Part shown: positions 62,001 through 64,000 of the stretch, one piece after another
How the letters are laid out: each line of letters starts with the position of its first letter
Position numbering within the stretch: the first letter of the stretch is position 1
From: Lithospermum erythrorhizon
Taxonomy: Eukaryota > Streptophyta > Magnoliopsida > Boraginales > Boraginaceae
Direction: 5' to 3'
Assembly: GCA_019722365.1 (NCBI GenBank)
Contig: JADFUC010000808.1
Location: 1 to 64,000, forward strand
DNA length: 64,000 nt
Notes under the pieces: model-generated
What the model was told of the DNA's origin: nothing
Seen by the model: the letters and a program-made list of their open reading frames with translations, nothing else
The model's database searches: none
Position numbers and translations under genes: made by a program

Positions 62001-63399
62001 TCGATAAGACTCGAAAATTCTAATCAAGGTTTGATTTGATCTAATTCCAACCTAACTTGAATATTATGTTTTTGTTCGGCGGAACTCATCAGTTGATCAA
62101 TTTTGTTTGATTGAACTTATCAATTTTAATTGGCGCTGCTTTGTCTTTTTCATGAGTTAATACACGCCATCACAAATATTTCATTTCATTCACCATTATT
62201 CGATCACACATGGTTTTAGAATAACATATTTAATTACACTTCTTTGAAAATTTGTCCTTTTCGCTACTACTATTAATTTTTCAATACCACTAATCCCGAG
62301 GAAGTGCGAGATATCATTGCACGATTCAGCCTTTTGAATGTCACTCATGTAGTGAGAACAATTCCACATAAGACCTCGCGATTGAAATTAATCATTTCCT
62401 TAATGGAATATAATGAAGTTTGGTTTTTAATAGCGATGTGATTCCATGTGCCCTCATCCAATATTCAATGTGAAATAAATATGATCATCAAACTGACAAA
62501 AAGAAAACAACTCTTTGCTCTATTAGTTTCTAGCTTTACATTTTATATGAACTTAGAATCTAAACTTCCATCATAATAGAAAAGTAGAAACCATCATCGG
62601 TGAAACTTAAATGTGCAAAAAAGAGGGGTATAAACCACGCAGTTGTGAATTCAAACAATTTCTATAATATAATGTATGATTCAAGGTTGTGGTTATCCTT
62701 GTTGATACGTGAAGATTTCAATGTAAATAATTAAAGCAAAGAAAACTAACATCGTAATACGTAGGCTACGCCATTAGGGATAGAGGGTCAGATAAACTAT
62801 TGTAGCATTTAAGCATTTCGATAGAGAACATATCGATTTCATATCGCACAAATAAGTTGAATTGTAATATTTGGGGAAAAATATAGGAAAAATTCTACTT
62901 GCATCAATTTATAGGTTAATGAAATCTTATCTTTCTACAATCATATATATTCACATCTTGGATCTGTAATTTCAAGTAAACAAACATGAAAATAGCATAA
63001 ATGAAGCATGTGATAACTACTACATCTTCATTATACTAGCGAATATATATACAAATTCATTCATTGGATTAGAGGTATGTGTATTCATACTAGAAAATCA
63101 GTTCTCAAGTTCATCCATAAGATTCATTCATATTAAAGCTAACCAACTTTAGAAAGCCACAATTTTGGATCTCTGCAATTCGAAAGTTTTTCCTGATTCT
63201 AAAAGCCATTCATCATCGAAGGATCTTACAACGAATTGGGATCTTATAAACTTTGTAAAGATCAACTGGTAAGATTTTATTTTAGTATCCTAAACTCAGC
63301 AGCCGAAACAGATCAACGTTCTTCTAGCTCTAGGAACAATGATATGCGGAAGGTAATATGAATGGGTTTCCAGAGCAGTGATATGCAGCAAAAGTAGTC
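62001..63399. other. Intergenic DNA, no gene recognised
   Basis: AT-rich sequence between hAT 2 and the CW-MBD locus. No repeat or RNA gene was seen. Confidence 0.45.
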
Positions 63400-63860
63400 C
63401 TAACCTAATACCAAGTCCTTGACAGACGAACCCTTTCTTTCGACACAATCAGGAATAGTATCCTCCACGATTTTTGGAGAGGTGAAACTGAAATCCGCAA
63501 CAGACAAATGCCTAAACTCCGGATTCTCCTCAAGAAACGTAGAGTCGCTCACCAAGAGACCCGAGTCTTTCCCGGCAGAGTGACATAATATACATCCACT
63601 TTAGAATGGTCTCTCCTCATAACCAAATCCCGTTTCAAATGTGCAAAGCGCCAATGACCGAAAATACCAGAAACATTATTCGGGAGGTCGTTATGATCAT
63701 CACAAGAAACTCAGCTTTTTCTTCCTTGGTGAGCGGGATCTTCTACAAATTTGCATATGATATCTTCGAATCGTTCCTGGGTTTCTATAGACCTCCATTT
63801 GAAGCATCTTCCACACTGAACAACCCAATTGTTGACTGAATTGACCTTCCCGGCATGTCT
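63400..63860 (-). pseudogene. Broken CW-finger/methyl-CpG-binding-domain gene
   Basis: Plant proteins with a CW zinc finger followed by an MBD (Arabidopsis MBD1/2/4/12 type) are chromatin factors. The minus strand has a splice acceptor (TCCTGACAG) before 63,860, then reads NWVVQCGRCFKWRSIETQER, the CW start with its first two Cys. The next segment reads EDPAHQGRKS then TGA (63,713-63,711), where the family has a third Cys, and resumes VSCDD with the fourth. After a shift, RDLVMRRDHSKVDVYYVT is MBD core text, and after another, EENPEFRHLSVADFSFTSPK, then VEDTIPDCVERKGSS, is the family's post-MBD tail, ending in TAG at 63,400. At least two shifts and one stop are needed, so it is a pseudogene or carries sequence errors. 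The 5' exons lie beyond the right edge. Confidence 0.75.
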
Positions 63861-64000
63861 CTGTCAGGAAATCAGGGATATGAATATTATAGCATAGATA
63901 CCACATCACAATGCACACACGTACAACATTCAACAAATAACACATACTAAATACATTTCTACAATTCTAACATGTCAATTGTTGACCTCTCTCCTCTGGT
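63861..64000 (-). other. Intron of the CW-MBD locus (partial)
   Basis: The minus strand upstream of the acceptor is AT-rich with a pyrimidine-leaning tract ending CCTGATTTCCTGACAG. No exon is seen before the window ends. Confidence 0.45.

Overview
This window reads as a nuclear chromosome segment from a flowering plant, most likely a eudicot. The genes have plant-type GT-AG introns, the four recognisable intact genes belong to plant or eukaryotic families, and most of the DNA between them is AT-rich or decayed transposable elements. Motifs such as ACGGAGTA/TACTCCGT, common in the intergenic DNA, would fit an asterid, but that is a weak guess. No bacterial, organellar, CRISPR or phage content was seen.

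Four gene models could be built to single-codon consistency. (1) An ALMT-type anion channel, six exons, + strand, 14,926-17,534. (2) A small R3H-domain protein, seven exons, - strand, 18,939-21,367. (3) A single-exon adenylate isopentenyltransferase (cytokinin synthesis, IPT3/IPT5 type), + strand, 34,206-35,204. (4) A short-loop PIN auxin carrier of the PIN5 type, five exons, - strand, 49,375-51,551. A fifth locus, at 63,400-63,860 (-), is a broken CW-zinc-finger plus methyl-CpG-binding-domain gene running in from the right edge.

The rest is a transposon graveyard. From left to right: an unidentified degenerate region with a tandem array (1.6-2.2 kb); an apparent solo LTR of a Tekay-like Ty3/gypsy element (3.34-7.03 kb) with internal tandem arrays and a near-perfect target duplication; an LTR of a second family (9.18-10.14 kb) with an inverted second copy at 24.4-25.0 kb; a mariner-like MITE (25.97 kb); a complete but dead Ty1/copia element with a 5-bp target duplication (26.39-31.97 kb); a (TA)n run followed by a degenerate ~330-bp AT-rich tandem array (37.25-39.46 kb); a diverged inverted relative of the first LTR (44.9-47.6 kb); a second MITE (53.43 kb); and two different dead hAT transposons side by side in opposite orientation (55.4-59.5 and 59.5-62 kb), the first with ACGCT-rich subterminal repeats.

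The genes do not form an operon-like unit. IPT makes cytokinin precursors and a PIN5-type protein moves auxin across the ER membrane, so the two are linked by hormone theme only; neither they nor ALMT and R3H are shown here to work together. No clearly novel biological system was found. The most unusual things are the structure of the ~330-bp array, the paired hAT fossils, the damaged CW-MBD gene, and an apparent retention of CpG in elements that are otherwise badly decayed.
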